64,000 bases of DNA from Antennarius striatus (GCF_040054535.1 NC_090780.1:1420001-1484000), one strand, 5' to 3'. Shown: positions 40,110 to 52,700, counted from the first letter of the stretch. Notes: generated from the letters alone by a model not told the origin. Numbers and translations are program-made.

Positions 40110-40300
40110 GTGTACAAAAGTTGGAATTTGACCTTGACCTAGTTTTCTCAAGGTCATCATCTCATTTCATCCCCTTTGCTGCCTGAGTCATGTGGTTTTT
40201 GTGTCATCTTTCTATCTGCAACGGTTGTGAAGATATTTAGTGGACTAACGGACGAACACTGATAATTACAATACATCACCGCTTTGAAGTGGGATGTAAT
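40110..40300 (+). repeat. Dispersed repeat with inverted partner beyond dram2
   Basis: 'ttgaccttgacctagttttc' followed by 'tcatgtggtttttgtgtcatctttct' is repeated in reverse complement at about 44836-44925 with about 85% identity by eye. The unit type is unknown; it has no coding content. The two copies flank the dram2 gene in opposite orientation. Confidence 0.65.
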
Positions 40301-40748
40301 AAATCACACAGTTATAGGAAGTATTTATTTATTTAGTTGTTACATGGTAACAAATGTGTAGTAACTGAACTATAGTGTTAGATGTGAAGAACTGTTGTAT
40401 GGATGTACATCACATGACCCCCGTTAGCTTTACGGACATAAGCGGGAAGATATCATTCAAAACTGAGCATAAAACAATGGAGTACTTTAAAACAGCCCTG
40501 AAGTGGACAAATTAGATCAAGGAGTTTCAAAATAAGAGTGCAAAGAAAGGTTTGGGTTAAAGGTCAGTTCAACCAAATTACAGCAAAAAATGAAATTCCC
40601 GTCCCTATCCCAGAACGCCAGAGCATGACCTCTGACCTTTTGAGAGCCACCACACCAGTTTCAAGACTGTCCTTATAAAATTCCTTCAAACAAGATTAGA
40701 AAACATTTAATGTTATAAAAGCAGGTGTTAGGGTTTTTTTTTGCACGG

Positions 40749-43422
40749 TCATGGTTTTCCTGCCAGCAGTGGAGACGACTCGGAGGCTTCAGGATCCCCG
40801 TGACGCGGCGCTGCAGCTTCGTTGTGTGGACAGTCGTACAGGTGGCTGCTCGCCAGATCCGTTTCCACTCGCAAGTTGATTTTCTTCATGCAAATACAAA
40901 CCAGGAACACAAAGTTACACACGAATACACACATGTATTCATGAATACAGGATCTCCGCACTATAAGGCGCACTGGACTATAAGGCGCACCCTCAATAAT
41001 TTGTTTGTTTTATCATTTATTTCACATATAAGGTACACCGGATTATAAGGCGCACACAATATAAAATAAAATGTATTTGATAAACTGCAGCAGCTGTAGT
41101 TACGCAATCCGTCCACTATATGGAGCCGCGCTGCTCAGACAGTCATGATTGCGTTCATGACTTCCTGACTACCTTTGAATGGCCCCTATTGTTCTGTCAA
41201 TAATCCATTCTGAGCCTCATCAAGGAAACCTGATCACTTGATCACTTTACCATCTTAGAAAGAAGTCAACACGCATACTAAAAAACCTGACATTAGAAAC
41301 TGGTTAAATTCATTACGAGTGCAGTCAGTGCCAACAGAGCGGATTATTTCATGATCTGGAGTTCGAAGCAGATATTTAAGCTCCGATGTTCGTCTTCGTT
41401 TATTAATTAAATATTGTTTCGATCGACCCTCCGCCGCCCCCCCCAGATCTATCAACTACATTTGTAAATCAATAAAGCACACCAGACACCTTTGTCCAGC
41501 AGTGACTGCTCTTTATATTTCAGAAAAGGCTGTAAGTTCATCTCTGAGGGTCTTTATTCACCTTTAGTCCAGTTTCTCCGTGTGTTTCCACAGACTAATA
41601 GAATGGACCGTCACTAGATTCCAGATGACAGCACAATGGGGTTTTTAGACCAATTCAGTTTAAAGTGGGTTATTTCTGACGCCAAATAGTTAGAAATACT
41701 GAGATCAGTCAGTCAGTCAGACTTTATTCATAGAATTGTTGAAAGTTCCTCATGTTTTTCTACGTAACCACCGGTGCTCCTACAGTCTGCTCTACCGTCT
41801 GACAGCAGCTCAGTCAGAGCCGGGACTTCGGTGACGCCCCTTGACTACCGTTGTTAGGGGGCGTGGGCCCGTGTGCCTTGTGAGGGGGCCCCCTGGTGGC
41901 GGAGTGCGGCACGACTGGTGGCCAGACTGCAGGCTTTTTTTCAGCGATCATGTTTTTAACCAATATTAATATGAATATTAATCCATATATAAGACGCACC
42001 GGATTATAAGGCGCACTACGGGATTATGAGAAAATTTTAGGCTTTTAGGTGCGCCTTATAGTGCGGAAAATACGGTACACACAAGTATTCATGTTCTATC
42101 AGTGCTCCAGACAAGAACCTGACCAGTGTGAGAGCAGCACGGTACCTGAAAGTCTCTGATGTAGGTGAGGAAGAAGCTGATGAAGGACAGGGCCAGGGAC
42201 CATTCAGACACGGTGCTGATGATGTGAGCAGTGTAGCCCTGAAACACACAAACACCCCCAAGTTGGAACCATGAAGAATAACCTAAAACAGAAACACGTT
42301 CAGCTAAACCCCCGTTAACGACAGTAACGGTTCCAGGAGACGTGAGGTGAATTAAGTCGTTAAACTATAGATAACTATAACATAAACAAATATTATTGTT
42401 GTTAATATTTGGTTAATATGAATCTATCTAAAGCTGACAATTAAATTATATTTTTTAATTTAGTATAGAAAAGAAAAAAAACCTGTCGACATCTCGTCTT
42501 CAGCTGTTTCTTCCTCATCGTGGGTCACGGGGGTTGCTACGGGCTAATAATATGATGTTAATGTTTTATTCTGATGAACTGTTCAGTAACACGATATTAT
42601 GTGTTTTCATGGTTTACTAGTGATTTAATGATTCTGATATTTGTGTCTGCAGGCGTTACGTTGGAGTAAAATGACGTAAACTTGATTTTTTTTTTCCTGC
42701 TGAACGCCGTGACTCCAGACGCCGTGACTCCAGATGCCGTGACTCGTGGTGAAGCTGCTTCTATGTTTTTGAGTCGGTAGAGCTTGACGGTTTATTTGTG
42801 CTCTAGAGCAGAAGAACGGGGACTGACCGTCTCCCCAGGAGTCCAGTGCAGCTTTTGGGCCACGTCCACCCCCGGCAGGCTGCTGTACATCACGACTGAG
42901 GATATGAACACTGACAGGACTCGGTTAAGGTTCGCTTGTGTCCGATGGTGATCTGAGTAACCCAGAGGACACGCCCCCCGTCCCCGTCTACTTCCTGCTG
43001 TAGCTTCATTAAAGGATGCTGCTGACGGCGCTGCAGAGCGTCCAGACCGCGACGCAGAGGCGGACCCGGTAGGCGGTCCTGCTGTGGACGTGAGGCTGCA
43101 TGTAGAAAGACACCAGCGTCTGGACCAGGATGTAGAGGAACCCCACCCCAAAGGTCAGCACCGCCCCCACCAGGTGCAAGGAGAACAGCGTGGTCTTCTG
43201 CTCAGACACACACACACACACACGTGTTCACTGTGACACATTTAACACACACACTGATCCTGGACCAGCAGCACTCACCTGGAAGTTGGCGACGACACAC
43301 ATCCCAAAGGAGCTGACCACGCCCAGCATCAGCCCCGACAGGTTGAGTCTGTGGAGGCGGAGCTTAGGCTCCACCATCAGAGCCTCCACCTGTTTGTAAC
43401 GCACGTACGTGGTAGCCATACC

Positions 43423-43455
<33 letters not shown>

Positions 43456-43805
43456 AGATTTTTTAACTGCATAAACTGTATTAATTACGATATTTTGTTG
43501 TCAGTGTGTGTGAGAGTGTGTGTGTTTTACCTAAAAAGGCTGATACATCCAGCATGATCCCGAACACACACCTCTCTGGTGCCATCGTTCCTGTGTCGCT
43601 GCAACACACAACACAACCATCATCAGTTCTCACCTGTGTGTGTGTGTGTGTGTGGTGTGTGTGTGTGCTCAGACCTGATGTAAGGCACCAGAGGGTCCAC
43701 GTGCCTCAGCACCACCGCTGTGATGTAAGCGAACACGAAGGACGCCGTCGTCCAGATGACCAGCGACACCGGCAGGAAGCACAGCCCCCGCTGGAACCAC
43801 CACAT
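40749..43805 (-). CDS. dram2: DNA damage-regulated autophagy modulator 2 (7 coding exons)
   Basis: Coding exons in transcript order: 43805-43675, 43598-43531, 43421-43279, 43197-43020, 42910-42828, 42238-42146, 40883-40749. The total is 276 aa; human DRAM2 has 266. It is a multi-pass lysosomal/endosomal membrane protein that promotes autophagy. It starts [18 protein letters not shown] (TM1), with [13 protein letters not shown] in the first lumenal loop and YVRYKQV after TM2. VANFQ|KTTLF marks an exon junction, QKLHW a lumenal loop, and SEWSLALSF...FLTYIRDFQ the last TM. The tail ends SSPLLAGKP, resembling the DRAM2 tail rather than DRAM1. Exon 4 has no usable GT donor in frame. Ending it at 43020 before GC gives a split Met codon that aligns with the mammalian residue, so a GC-AG intron is inferred. 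A 5' UTR acceptor lies at 43820. Confidence 0.93.
40945..42076 (-). mobile_element. DNA transposon remnant with CCGCACTATAAGGCGCAC termini
   Basis: The left end, 'ctccgcactataaggcgcac', and right end, 'gtgcgccttatagtgcgga' plus 'aaatacggta', are inverted repeats of a widespread vertebrate family. Further subterminal 'ggattataaggcgcac' repeats are present at both sides. On the minus strand at 41255-41455 there is a transposase remnant ([24 protein letters not shown]). It occupies most of the last dram2 intron (40884-42145). Class assignment (pogo-like) is an inference. Confidence 0.7.
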
Positions 43806-43896
43806 GGTGTGTGTGTGTCCTGCAAACGACACACACATGGAGCTTTATAACCACACACACAGCTTTATAACAACACACAGTGACACACACATAGCT

Positions 43897-43902
43897 TTAT
43901 AA

Positions 43903-43945
<43 letters not shown>

Positions 43946-44015
43946 GACACACATGGAGCTTTATAACCACACACACAGCTTTATAACACACAGTGACACA
44001 CATGGAGCTTTATAA

Positions 44016-44062
<47 letters not shown>

Positions 44063-44212
44063 GACACACATGTAGCTTTATAACCACACACACACACACA
44101 CACACACACAGCTTTATAACCACAGACGCACAGTGACACAAATACATAAACAAACAGTTTGTTTACACACACACACACACACACACACAGACACACACAC
44201 ATAGCTTTATAA

Positions 44213-44282
<70 letters not shown>
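43897..44282. repeat. Compound (CA)n with 'agctttataaccacac' units
   Basis: Long CA runs alternate with a repeated 'acacatggagctttataacc' unit from about 43830 to 44282, ending in about 35 perfect CA copies. It lies in the dram2 5' UTR intron. ORFs here are repeat translations. Confidence 0.9.
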
Positions 44283-44284
<2 letters not shown>

Positions 44285-44336
44285 TATAAACTCTATATGA
44301 AGCCTCACACACAAACAGGAAGGACTGTCTTTTTAC

Positions 44337-44440
44337 CGGAACAACAGCCAACAGGAAACTCGGGAATTTCGCGGGTTTTCTGGTTCCGTCTCCTGAGAAG
44401 TGAAACAGAAACTAACCTCGTGATTGGACCAGAACAGACC
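44337..44440 (-). promoter_or_regulatory. dram2: dram2 putative first exon/promoter
   Basis: On the minus strand 'ctgttgttccg' precedes a donor GTAAAAAG at 44336-44335. The next in-line acceptor (cgtttgcag) is at 43820, 14 nt before the ATG. The 44330-44460 segment is relatively CG-rich. The start site is unresolved. Confidence 0.4.
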
Positions 44441-44547
44441 GCGTGACCCCACAAACCACGTGACTTCACGGAGACATTATCCGTTCAGAACTGGTCAGAA
44501 TACTGAGATACTTATCGACATCATCAGACATCTATGTGAAAGGGTTA

Positions 44548-44549
<2 letters not shown>

Positions 44550-44600
<51 letters not shown>
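44550..44600. repeat. (CA)n microsatellite
   Basis: About 24 CA units upstream of dram2. Confidence 0.95.
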
Positions 44601-44603
<3 letters not shown>

Positions 44604-44835
44604 GTTACTCCTGTTTCCCAGCCTCCATCGTCCTGTCGGATCAAACCCCGGTCTGCTGCTGGACTTCCGGGCTCGTGCGCTTCGTTAAAGCTCAACTCCC
44701 CCCAGTTCCGCTCACAGTGAAGTGCGCATGCGCACGTAAACAAGCCTCATGTGTTTCCGTCATCCCTGAGTACTGTCTGGCAGGAGAGCCCGGCAGGACG
44801 TGAAGCCGTCCGTCCACCAACAACCTTCAGACAGA

Positions 44836-45206
44836 AAGATGAAACAAAAAGCACATGACTCAGGTGATGACCGTGACCTTAAGAAAACTGGGTCAAGGTC
44901 AAATTTCAAGTTTTGTACCCATCGGAAGGCAGTCATGTGATACTGTACGCACATTCTATTGGCTGTCGGCATCCAGAAGTGTTTTACGTTCCGTCAGTCT
45001 CTGACTTCCGTGAGACACAAAAGTGCTTTAAACAGTCTATCAGTGTGTTTTAAAGGTAACACAGATAGAAGGTGGTTTAATATCAGTATGGGGGGGGGGT
45101 TCAGAAACGTTTTAATTATCGCAAACAATAGTTCACTATATTGCGGAATTTTGTTTTTCACGGGTGCTCCTGGAACGCTTTAACTGCGAGTAACGACGGA
45201 TCACTG
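44836..45206. mobile_element. Inverted dispersed repeat (44836-44925) followed by MITE copy d (44925-45206)
   Basis: The first part is the reverse complement of the repeat at 40110-40300. The second has 'attctattggctgtcggcatcc', 'tatattgcggaattttg' and 'gctcctggaacgctttaac', and ends 'cggatcactg' before TA. That matches the MITE at 1029-1664, truncated at its left. Confidence 0.65.
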
Positions 45207-45949
45207 TATGTGATAATAAACGTGAATCCAGTTTGTATCAACTTTATTAGCAACGTCCTCGTAACGTCACACCGTTTGTTTCTTGACGGTTCTGCTAGCT
45301 TGGGAGTTTCAGTTTAGCGGTATTCTGTTAGTGGCCCCTTTAAGAAGGTAGTCATGTGACCGAGGCAAGCATCTCGAGTGACTCATTAAGGACAACTTTC
45401 AACTTCATTCATGAGGTCTGGGCCGTGTTGTTGAAATGTTTTATTTATTAAGCAGTGTACAAACTTCCAACATACTGTGGAGCAGCTTCACCAAAGGAAA
45501 GGTGAGACAACACATGGATGGAACTCCGTTTCCCTTCAAATTAAAATTCTAAGTACTTGAAGCCTCAGACTCACTCAAGTTTTTGTTAAAATTTCTTTTT
45601 AATACTGTCTGGATTTTTCCAGAAAACAAAAACTTTGATCATTTTCTCAGTTACAACTCTGTTCAGACAAGATTAATTTTAATGTGTTTAAATCTTTAGA
45701 CCACTAAACAATTGTTTTTAAAACTTCCAACGCTTTGCCTTTATCTACAGCTTCACTGCGTTAATATTCTCATTATGTTCTTAATACTCCATGTTATATG
45801 CACCACGAGGCGTTCAAGAACAAGCGTTTGTGTGAAGTCATGCATTAACGCCACATCTTCCTCCACCTGGAAACAGAATTTACTTCAGGCAGCTGTTGAA
45901 AGTCCTCGTTAGTCAGGTGGTGGTGGTGGTGGATGTAGAGGAGAACCGG

Positions 45950-47123
45950 TTTGAATAAAGAACTTTTTTTTATTAACTATCATTTGATTCTCATCAGCAG
46001 TCAGATTAAAAACTGCGATGTGACCTCGCCCGACAGCCACCAGTAACAGAAGACAAGCATGCAGCGTCACGTGAACATAACAGTTTTGTTATAACGGAAA
46101 ATTTTTAGCGAAGGTCAAAAGTCCCATGAAAACGTAACTAAAACAATGACGACCCACGACGGCCCGTGTGGTGACACCCGGTTAGAACACACAGAAAACA
46201 CCAACCCACGTTGAAATGACACGACTGCATGAAATATTCACGAGGTACAATGTGGATGAAAACACTGCTTCTTCGTCCCCACACCTCCGCCCGATCCTTT
46301 GTGGTGAGAAACCTAAAAACGAATGGCCGGCTGTTTCGGGATATTCAATAGAAATGAGAATATACTCTAGATTTATTCATTTATCCTAAAGTTCACACCT
46401 ACGGGACAAAGCGGTCCGTCTGAGGCAGAGCTTTGAGACACCAGGCCTGTGGACCTGTGGGGTGTGGAAATAATCTGATGGCTGCTGCGCTTACACCTCT
46501 TTTGCATGAATTGACCCATTTATACATATATAAAATAATATGCCAATAAATTAAAAAAATAATCAATAGGGCCAAAAATCTCGTGACTCTTCAGCTGCTT
46601 CAGTCGACAAACTAAATAAAAAACGTTGGCAGTGAATATAAAGACAAAGGAGTCGACAAACTCATCCTCAGCTGAGACACGGCGCCAGGAGACGTGTGAA
46701 TAAAGGTTCACGACTCAGTCAAAGCAGGACTTGAACTTAAAAGAGAAGCAGAGACAAGAAGTTTGATATTTACAACAGCAAAAGGTCGGGTTATGTAAAT
46801 GTTACAAAAAAAATTAGAATAAGGAGAAGCAAAGAGATTCTTTTCCTGTACATCTTCTTCACACAGACCGGTCTGTGAACGCTCTGGGCAGCGCCGGTTC
46901 TCTCCATGCGGTTCTCAGGAGGACGCTCCGCGTTGTGGCAGGAAACCGACCCGGTTCTGGCCGGTGAGAGAAGTCATGAGGGTTCCAGTGTCCTGTTAGC
47001 TGTCCTCACCTTCAGGTGGCAGGAGCACATCATTTACACCAGGACATCAGCTGCATCCCAACACGGTCAAAAGGGGACAAAAGATGAGTGTGTGGGGGTG
47101 AGGGGGCAGTTAGTCCTGGGTCC
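45950..47123 (-). other. cept1: cept1 probable 3' UTR
   Basis: There is about 1.2 kb of non-coding sequence downstream of the cept1 stop codon. A minus-strand AATAAA at about 45967-45972 would end the transcript. A plus-strand AATAAA sits beside it at about 45955, so the signal is only suggestive. No other gene is visible between here and dram2. Confidence 0.45.
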
Positions 47124-50100
47124 TCAGTGAGCAGCTGAGCTGAGCGCTGAGTGAGGCTTGATTTTAAAAACACAGATGTGCAGATGGCAGGCGATCTGGT
47201 GGCACACGCTGACCGAGTACCGCAGCAGGTCGACGACAGAAAGGATCTGATGGAGAGACAGAAGGGAGAGTCTCTCAGACAAACAGGAAACACTGGCAGG
47301 AAGGTCTCCTGATTGGTTAAAGGTCGAGGGGGTTAAAGCGGCGACTTACCAATGCGATCCACAGCACCAGGTACTCGTCAATAAAACTATTGAAGTACTG
47401 ATCCAGGAACAGCAGGCCTGGTCCCAGGAAGGCTAAATCATGGAGGTGCATCTCGCTTTTTGTCATGTGGGCGACCTGCAGACGCACAAACAAGATCCAC
47501 ACAAAAAAGTTTAGGTTCAGTTCAGTTTAGGTTCAGGTTCAGTTAACTTTAGGTTAGTTCAGTTCAGTTTATTTCAGTTTAGATTTAGTTTAGGTTAGTT
47601 CAGTCTTGGTCAGTTTAGGTTCAGTTAAATTTAGGTTTAGTTTAGGTTTAATTTAGATTTAGTTCAGTTCAGTTTAGTTTAGTTTAGTTTAGTTCAGCGT
47701 TGATGACTTCCTGAAGGAGCACAGGAATGACTTTAACGACCTTCTACTTGCCGGCTGCCATCCCAACTAGTTCCTTACAAACAGCTGTTGTCATGGTGAC
47801 AAAATGCAGACGATTGAGAATAAATGTGATTAAAAACAAAATCTACAGTACTGGGAATAACCTGGATGAGAATAAACCGCTGGAGCTGGAGAACGCCAGC
47901 AGCTGATCGTGTTGTCAAACGTTCCACGACCTTCATGGACTCTGACTTACCACTAATTTATTGGTGATCTTGGCGGAGACAAAGCCAAATGCCAGGATGT
48001 AGAGACACGGATGCTTCTCGAAGAGCTGGACTGCTGACTTCTTGTAGATCATCATGGCTAAAATGATGACTGACCCAATATGTAAGACTGGAGAGAGGAC
48101 GCTGGTTCCCTGTGGACACAAACAACACGCTAGGAGGATGTGTGTGGTATATGGGATATGTCTCTACTGATCAACACACACACACATTTATGATATTTGT
48201 TGTTTTTCCATAATTTATGGGTTAAATGATTTCAGGAGAGGAGGGTCTGCAGACTTACCGCTATTGTAGATCCGTTCTTGCCAACTCCTCCTGTAAATAT
48301 AACTCTGAAATAATTGGTGCAGGAAAATACGGCTCCTAAAAAAGTGCAGATGGCAGGGACAATTTTCATCTGGATATTTAGGATGGGAATCTAGGAGTGG
48401 AGACCAGAAGACAGGGAATGTAAGCAGCATCATAAAAAACAAGCATTTGCAGAAAAGAGAATCAGAAGTGATCAGAATTACCAGCGACTGCCAAAAAGTA
48501 GATCCACCCACAGCGGCCAGCAAATATACGATAATGATGAAGATCTGAACCTCAGTCACGTCAATGCTGAGTGAAGAGAACGCAGAACCGTTAGACGAGC
48601 AGCAGACAGTCATCTGCGTACTGCTGCATGATGAGACGTGTTCTCCTGCATATAAACGTTGAACTTTCCAAAAAGAGACACAACAAAACACTAGAATGGA
48701 AAAATTTGTCTGATCTTGAAAAAGTCTCTTTTGAATTTAATTGTTGCGTCAAAAATGTCAACACAATGGAACAGATGACTGCACAACTCCAACTGAAGAT
48801 GGACATATTTAATCGGAGATGGAAGTCTGTTAAAAAATATCTTGGTGTCAATTAATTCAATGTTGAAAGATGAAAATAAATTTAAAAACCTGTTACATAC
48901 AGTACAGACCAAAAGTTTGGACACACCTTCCTATTCAATGGGTTTCCTTTCTTTTCATGAGTATTTACATTGTAGATTCACACTCAAGGCATCAAAACTA
49001 TGAATTAACACATGTGGAAATATGTACTTAACAAAAAAGTGTAAAACAACTGAAAATTCGCCTTATATTGTAGTTTCTTCTAAGCAGCCACCTTTTGCTC
49101 TGATTACTGCTTTGCACACATTCTGCATTCTCTTGATGAGCTTCAAGAGGTAGTCACCTGAAATTGTTTCCACTTCACAGGTGTAATAAATGGGATTTCT
49201 TGCCTTATAAATGGGGTTGGGACCATCAGTTGTGTTGTGCAGAAGTCAGGTGGATACACAGCTGATAGTCCTACTGAATAGACTGTTAGAATTTTTATTA
49301 TGGCAAGAAAAAAGCAGCTAAGTAAAGAAAAACGAGTGGCCATCATTACTTTAAGAAATGAAGGTCAGTCAATCCGAAAAATTGGGAAAACTGTGAAAGT
49401 GTCCCCAAGTGCAGTCGCAAAAACCATCAAGCGCTACAGAGAAAGTGTCTCACATGAGGACCGCCCCAGGAAAGGAAGACCAAGAGTCACCTCTGCTGCG
49501 GAGGATGAGTTCATCCGGGTCACCAGCCTCAGAAACCGCAGGTTAACAGCAGCTCAGATTAGAGACCAGGTCAATGCCACACAGAGTTCTAGCAGCAGAC
49601 ACATCTCTAGAACAACTATTTAGAGGAGACTGTGTGAATCAGGCCTTCATGGTAGAATAGCTGCAGGGAAACCACTGCTAAGGACAGGCAACAAGCAGAA
49701 GAGACTTGTTTGAGCTGAAGAACACAAGGAATGGACATTAGACCGGTGGAAATCTGGTTTGGTCTGATGAGTCCAAATCTGAGATCTTTGGTTCCAACCA
49801 CCGTGTCTTTGTGCGACGCAGAAAAGGTGAACTGATGGACTCTACATGTCTGGTTCCCACCATGAAGCATGGAGGAGGAGGTGTGATGGTGTGGGGGTGC
49901 TTTGCTGGTGACACTGTTGGGGATTTGTTCAAAATTGAGGGCATACTGAACCAGCATGGCTACCACAGCATCTTACAGCAGCATGCTATTCCATCCGGTT
50001 TGTGTTCAGTTGGACCATCATTTATTTTTCAACAGGGCGATGACCCCAAACACACCTCCAGGTTGTGTAAGGGCTATTTGACCAAGGAGAGTGATGGGGT

Positions 50101-51176
50101 CACCGGACCTGAACCCAATCGAGATGGTTTGGGGTGAGCTGGACTGCAGAGTGAAGGCAAAAGGGCCAACAGGTGCTAAGCATCTCTGGGAACTCCTTCA
50201 GGACTGTTGGAAGACCATTTCCAGTGACTAACTCTTGAAGCTCATCAAGAGAATGCCAAGAGTGGGTGAAGCAGAAATCAGAGCAAAAGGTGGCTACTTT
50301 AAAGAACCTAGAATATAAGACATATTTTCAGTTGTTTCACACTTTTTTGTTAAGTACATAATTCCACATGTGTTAATTCATAGTTTTGATGCCTTCAGTG
50401 TGAATCTACAATTTTAATAGTCATGAAAATAAAGAAAACTCTTTGAATGAGAAGGTGCGTCCAAACTTTTGGTCTGTACTGTATGTGACCTTGTCCTGGG
50501 GAAGGGAATAAAAGGGGTCCATAGTCTAATGTCTGGGAATATTTTGTGTTTCGAATTTTATTTAATTAAATTTTTTATTTACTTAATTATTTTTTTCGTT
50601 GTTTTTGTCCTTGTGTATGTTTCTGTTTAAATAAACATAAAGTTAAAAAAAATGTTGGAACGGCCTCTAAAAGACAGGAAACCTGGAGAAGTTTGAATCA
50701 AGGTTGCCTAGCAACAGCTTGAAAACTTAGAGATGAATATTCATCAACAAACTATAACTTCCTGTTCTGAAAAACAGGCAGAAAACGGGAAGCCCGTTGA
50801 CTCACATGCCGAAGCGCAGCGTTCCCGACACGTAGGTCTGCCAGTGGGCGCAGTAGAACATGAACATCCCAGCGAAGCAGCAGAAGAACATCCAGTCCGG
50901 GTTGGTCCCCATCTGCACCGCGATGGTGGTCCCCAACACCACAAACACTGCAGAGAGAAGCACGTGAACGAACCGGAGGACGCTCTCAGTCGGACAGGAA
51001 GGAGGTGGGGGGGGGCACTGACCGGTGGACAGGGAGTCACAGCCGTGGTCAAACAGCTCCCCCAGTGGAGAGCAGCTGTTGGTGCGTCTGGCCTGCTTCC
51101 CATCGATGGCGTCCAGAGACTGGTAGACAAACAAGCCTGCAGCGGACAGCAGGTACGCCCAGAGGGGGGCCTATAA

Positions 51177-51247
<71 letters not shown>

Positions 51248-51847
51248 GGCAGACGTGTGTTAACGTCAGTTTCAACTCTAAACTCTGGATTCAAAGGATG
51301 CGTTTTCGTATATTGTTTTGAAGTTAGTACAACCGGTGTGAACGACCACCAACCTGTTCCGTGGCCGTTGGGCAGTAGTACACGAGCACGAGCGTGGTGA
51401 GGAAATTGGTCGCCAGGCCGATGATGGTGATCAGATTGGGGGCGATCCAGGAAGGGACTTGAGCTACCAACCACTCCCAGTAACGCTGCATCATGGGCTC
51501 CAGCAGGGAGCGTCCGGCGCTGCTGTACCTGCACACGTGAGTCATGTGATGGAGATGCGAGTCATGTGATGCAGATGCGAGTCATGTGATGCAGATGCGA
51601 GTCATGTGATGCAGATGCGAGTCATGTGAATCGCTGCGCCTGAACCACCTCACCTGTGCTCCTCCAGCCTCTTCAGCTGGTGTCGAGACAGGGGCGGCGA
51701 GGGCAGCTCGATCAGCCGGCGCAGCACCCCGGGGGCCATCCAGCAGCCCTCCTCCATGGCCCCCCCCTGTCCAAGGTCCTTGTCCTGGTCGAGGCCCAGG
51801 CGAGAGCGCAGGCCCCCCCCACGCTGCTGCTGCTCGCTGGTGCTCAT
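47124..51847 (-). CDS. cept1: Choline/ethanolamine phosphotransferase 1 (9 coding exons)
   Basis: Coding exons in transcript order: 51847-51654, 51528-51354, 51170-51023, 50947-50806, 48566-48482, 48390-48259, 48109-47951, 47475-47350, 47246-47124. The total is 427 aa; human CEPT1 has 416. This ER/nuclear-envelope enzyme transfers phosphocholine or phosphoethanolamine from the CDP form to diacylglycerol, the last step of the Kennedy pathway. The CDP-alcohol phosphotransferase motif DGx2ARx8Gx3Dx3D is intact at residues 146-168 (DGKQARR...[10 protein letters not shown]). Other anchors are [62 protein letters not shown] and [15 protein letters not shown]. The start is the first ATG downstream of an in-frame TGA within the exon that begins at 51951. 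CEPT1 rather than CHPT1 is chosen by sequence and the dram2 neighbour. A Tc1 copy lies in the 50805-48567 intron. Confidence 0.95.
47515..47700. repeat. Degenerate 'ttagtttaggttcag' repeat in cept1 intron
   Basis: About 185 bp of irregular TTTAGGTT/CAGTT units lie in the intron between the last-but-two and last-but-one coding exons. Confidence 0.8.
48900..50481 (+). mobile_element. Tc1 transposon, complete ends, dead transposase
   Basis: The terminal repeat starts CAGTACAGACCAAAAGTTTG at 48900, with its inverse ending at 50481. TA lies at 48898-48899 and 50482-50483. The length of 1582 bp is normal for fish Tc1. The plus-strand transposase starts at 49300 ([12 protein letters not shown]) with paired HTH domains over 107 codons to a stop at 49621. 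Reading continues with [30 protein letters not shown] and DDPKHTS, broken by stops at about 49711 and 49765 and a frame loss near 50100. It is therefore inactive. It lies inside the cept1 intron, antisense to the host gene. Confidence 0.92.
51178..51244. repeat. (CA)n microsatellite before a cept1 acceptor
   Basis: About 33 CA units. On the coding strand this is a (TG)n run ending 12 nt before the exon that begins at 51170. Confidence 0.95.
51539..51630. repeat. 20-bp minisatellite filling cept1 intron 2
   Basis: About 4.5 copies of 'gagtcatgtgatgcagatgc' with a strict 20-bp period. The host intron is only 125 bp (51529-51653), so roughly three quarters of it is tandem repeat. Confidence 0.92.
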
Positions 51848-52085
51848 GGAGCCCTCCTCCCTGCCGGTCTGGACCCCGGCGGCGCCTCTGCCACTGTCCC
51901 GTCAAAGGGGCAGAAGATCCACAGCGGGGGCAGGAGGAGGCTTTAGGATACCTGAGAAAAACAAACACACACCGGGTCAAAAATATCATTAACAAGTTTA
52001 GAACTGGGGACTTCTTTATGCATAATATGAAGTCATTAATTATTCATGAGCTAAATTCTGTAACATAGGTGAAGCCTGAGATGTG

Positions 52086-52191
<106 letters not shown>

Positions 52192-52389
52192 CTCCCAGCT
52201 GACTGGATCTGAACGATCCTTTAGCCGACAGCTAACAGGAAGCTAACAGGAAGCTAACAGGAAGCTAACAGGTCGGGAGGTTTGACTAGAAGCTCGTTAT
52301 TGATCCTTCATACGTTCGTTCCTCAGAACATCAATCACAGCCAATAACCAATCACTCCCATTAATCAATCAGTCACTATCGGGGGGTGA

Positions 52390-52700
52390 TTAGCATCAGC
52401 CCCTCGCCGGCACCTCCCCGTCAAGCTAGCCGACCTAGCTAACACCAAAGCTGCTAGCGAGCTGGACGGAGGGTCCACTGACCGGGATTAAAGGACCGGA
52501 GCCACTGGAAATCCAGCGCGGGAGGACAGCACCTCTTCACGGGCCGCGAACCAACAGTCTTCCACCGGCGGACCGTCAAACAGCCGATGTTTACGACCGA
52601 AGCTACCGGACGAGCGGCGGCGGCCGAGGTAAACTGCCACGACCGGTGTCACCGTGGCTGTCACGGGAGGCGAGCTGTCAGGGAAATCTCGCGAGACTTC
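52390..52700 (-). promoter_or_regulatory. cept1: cept1 first exon and CpG-rich promoter
   Basis: CG density is high (gaccgaagctaccggacgagcggcggcggcc region). On the minus strand 'ggtcctttaatcccg' precedes the plausible donor GTCAGTGGA at about 52494. The next acceptor is at 51952, before the coding exon. No TATA box is visible, as is usual for a housekeeping gene. The exact start is unresolved. Confidence 0.5.

Noticed and set aside
49300-50137. Tc1 transposase as an active host or selfish gene
   Set aside because: There are several stop codons and a frame loss, so it is annotated as a dead mobile element.
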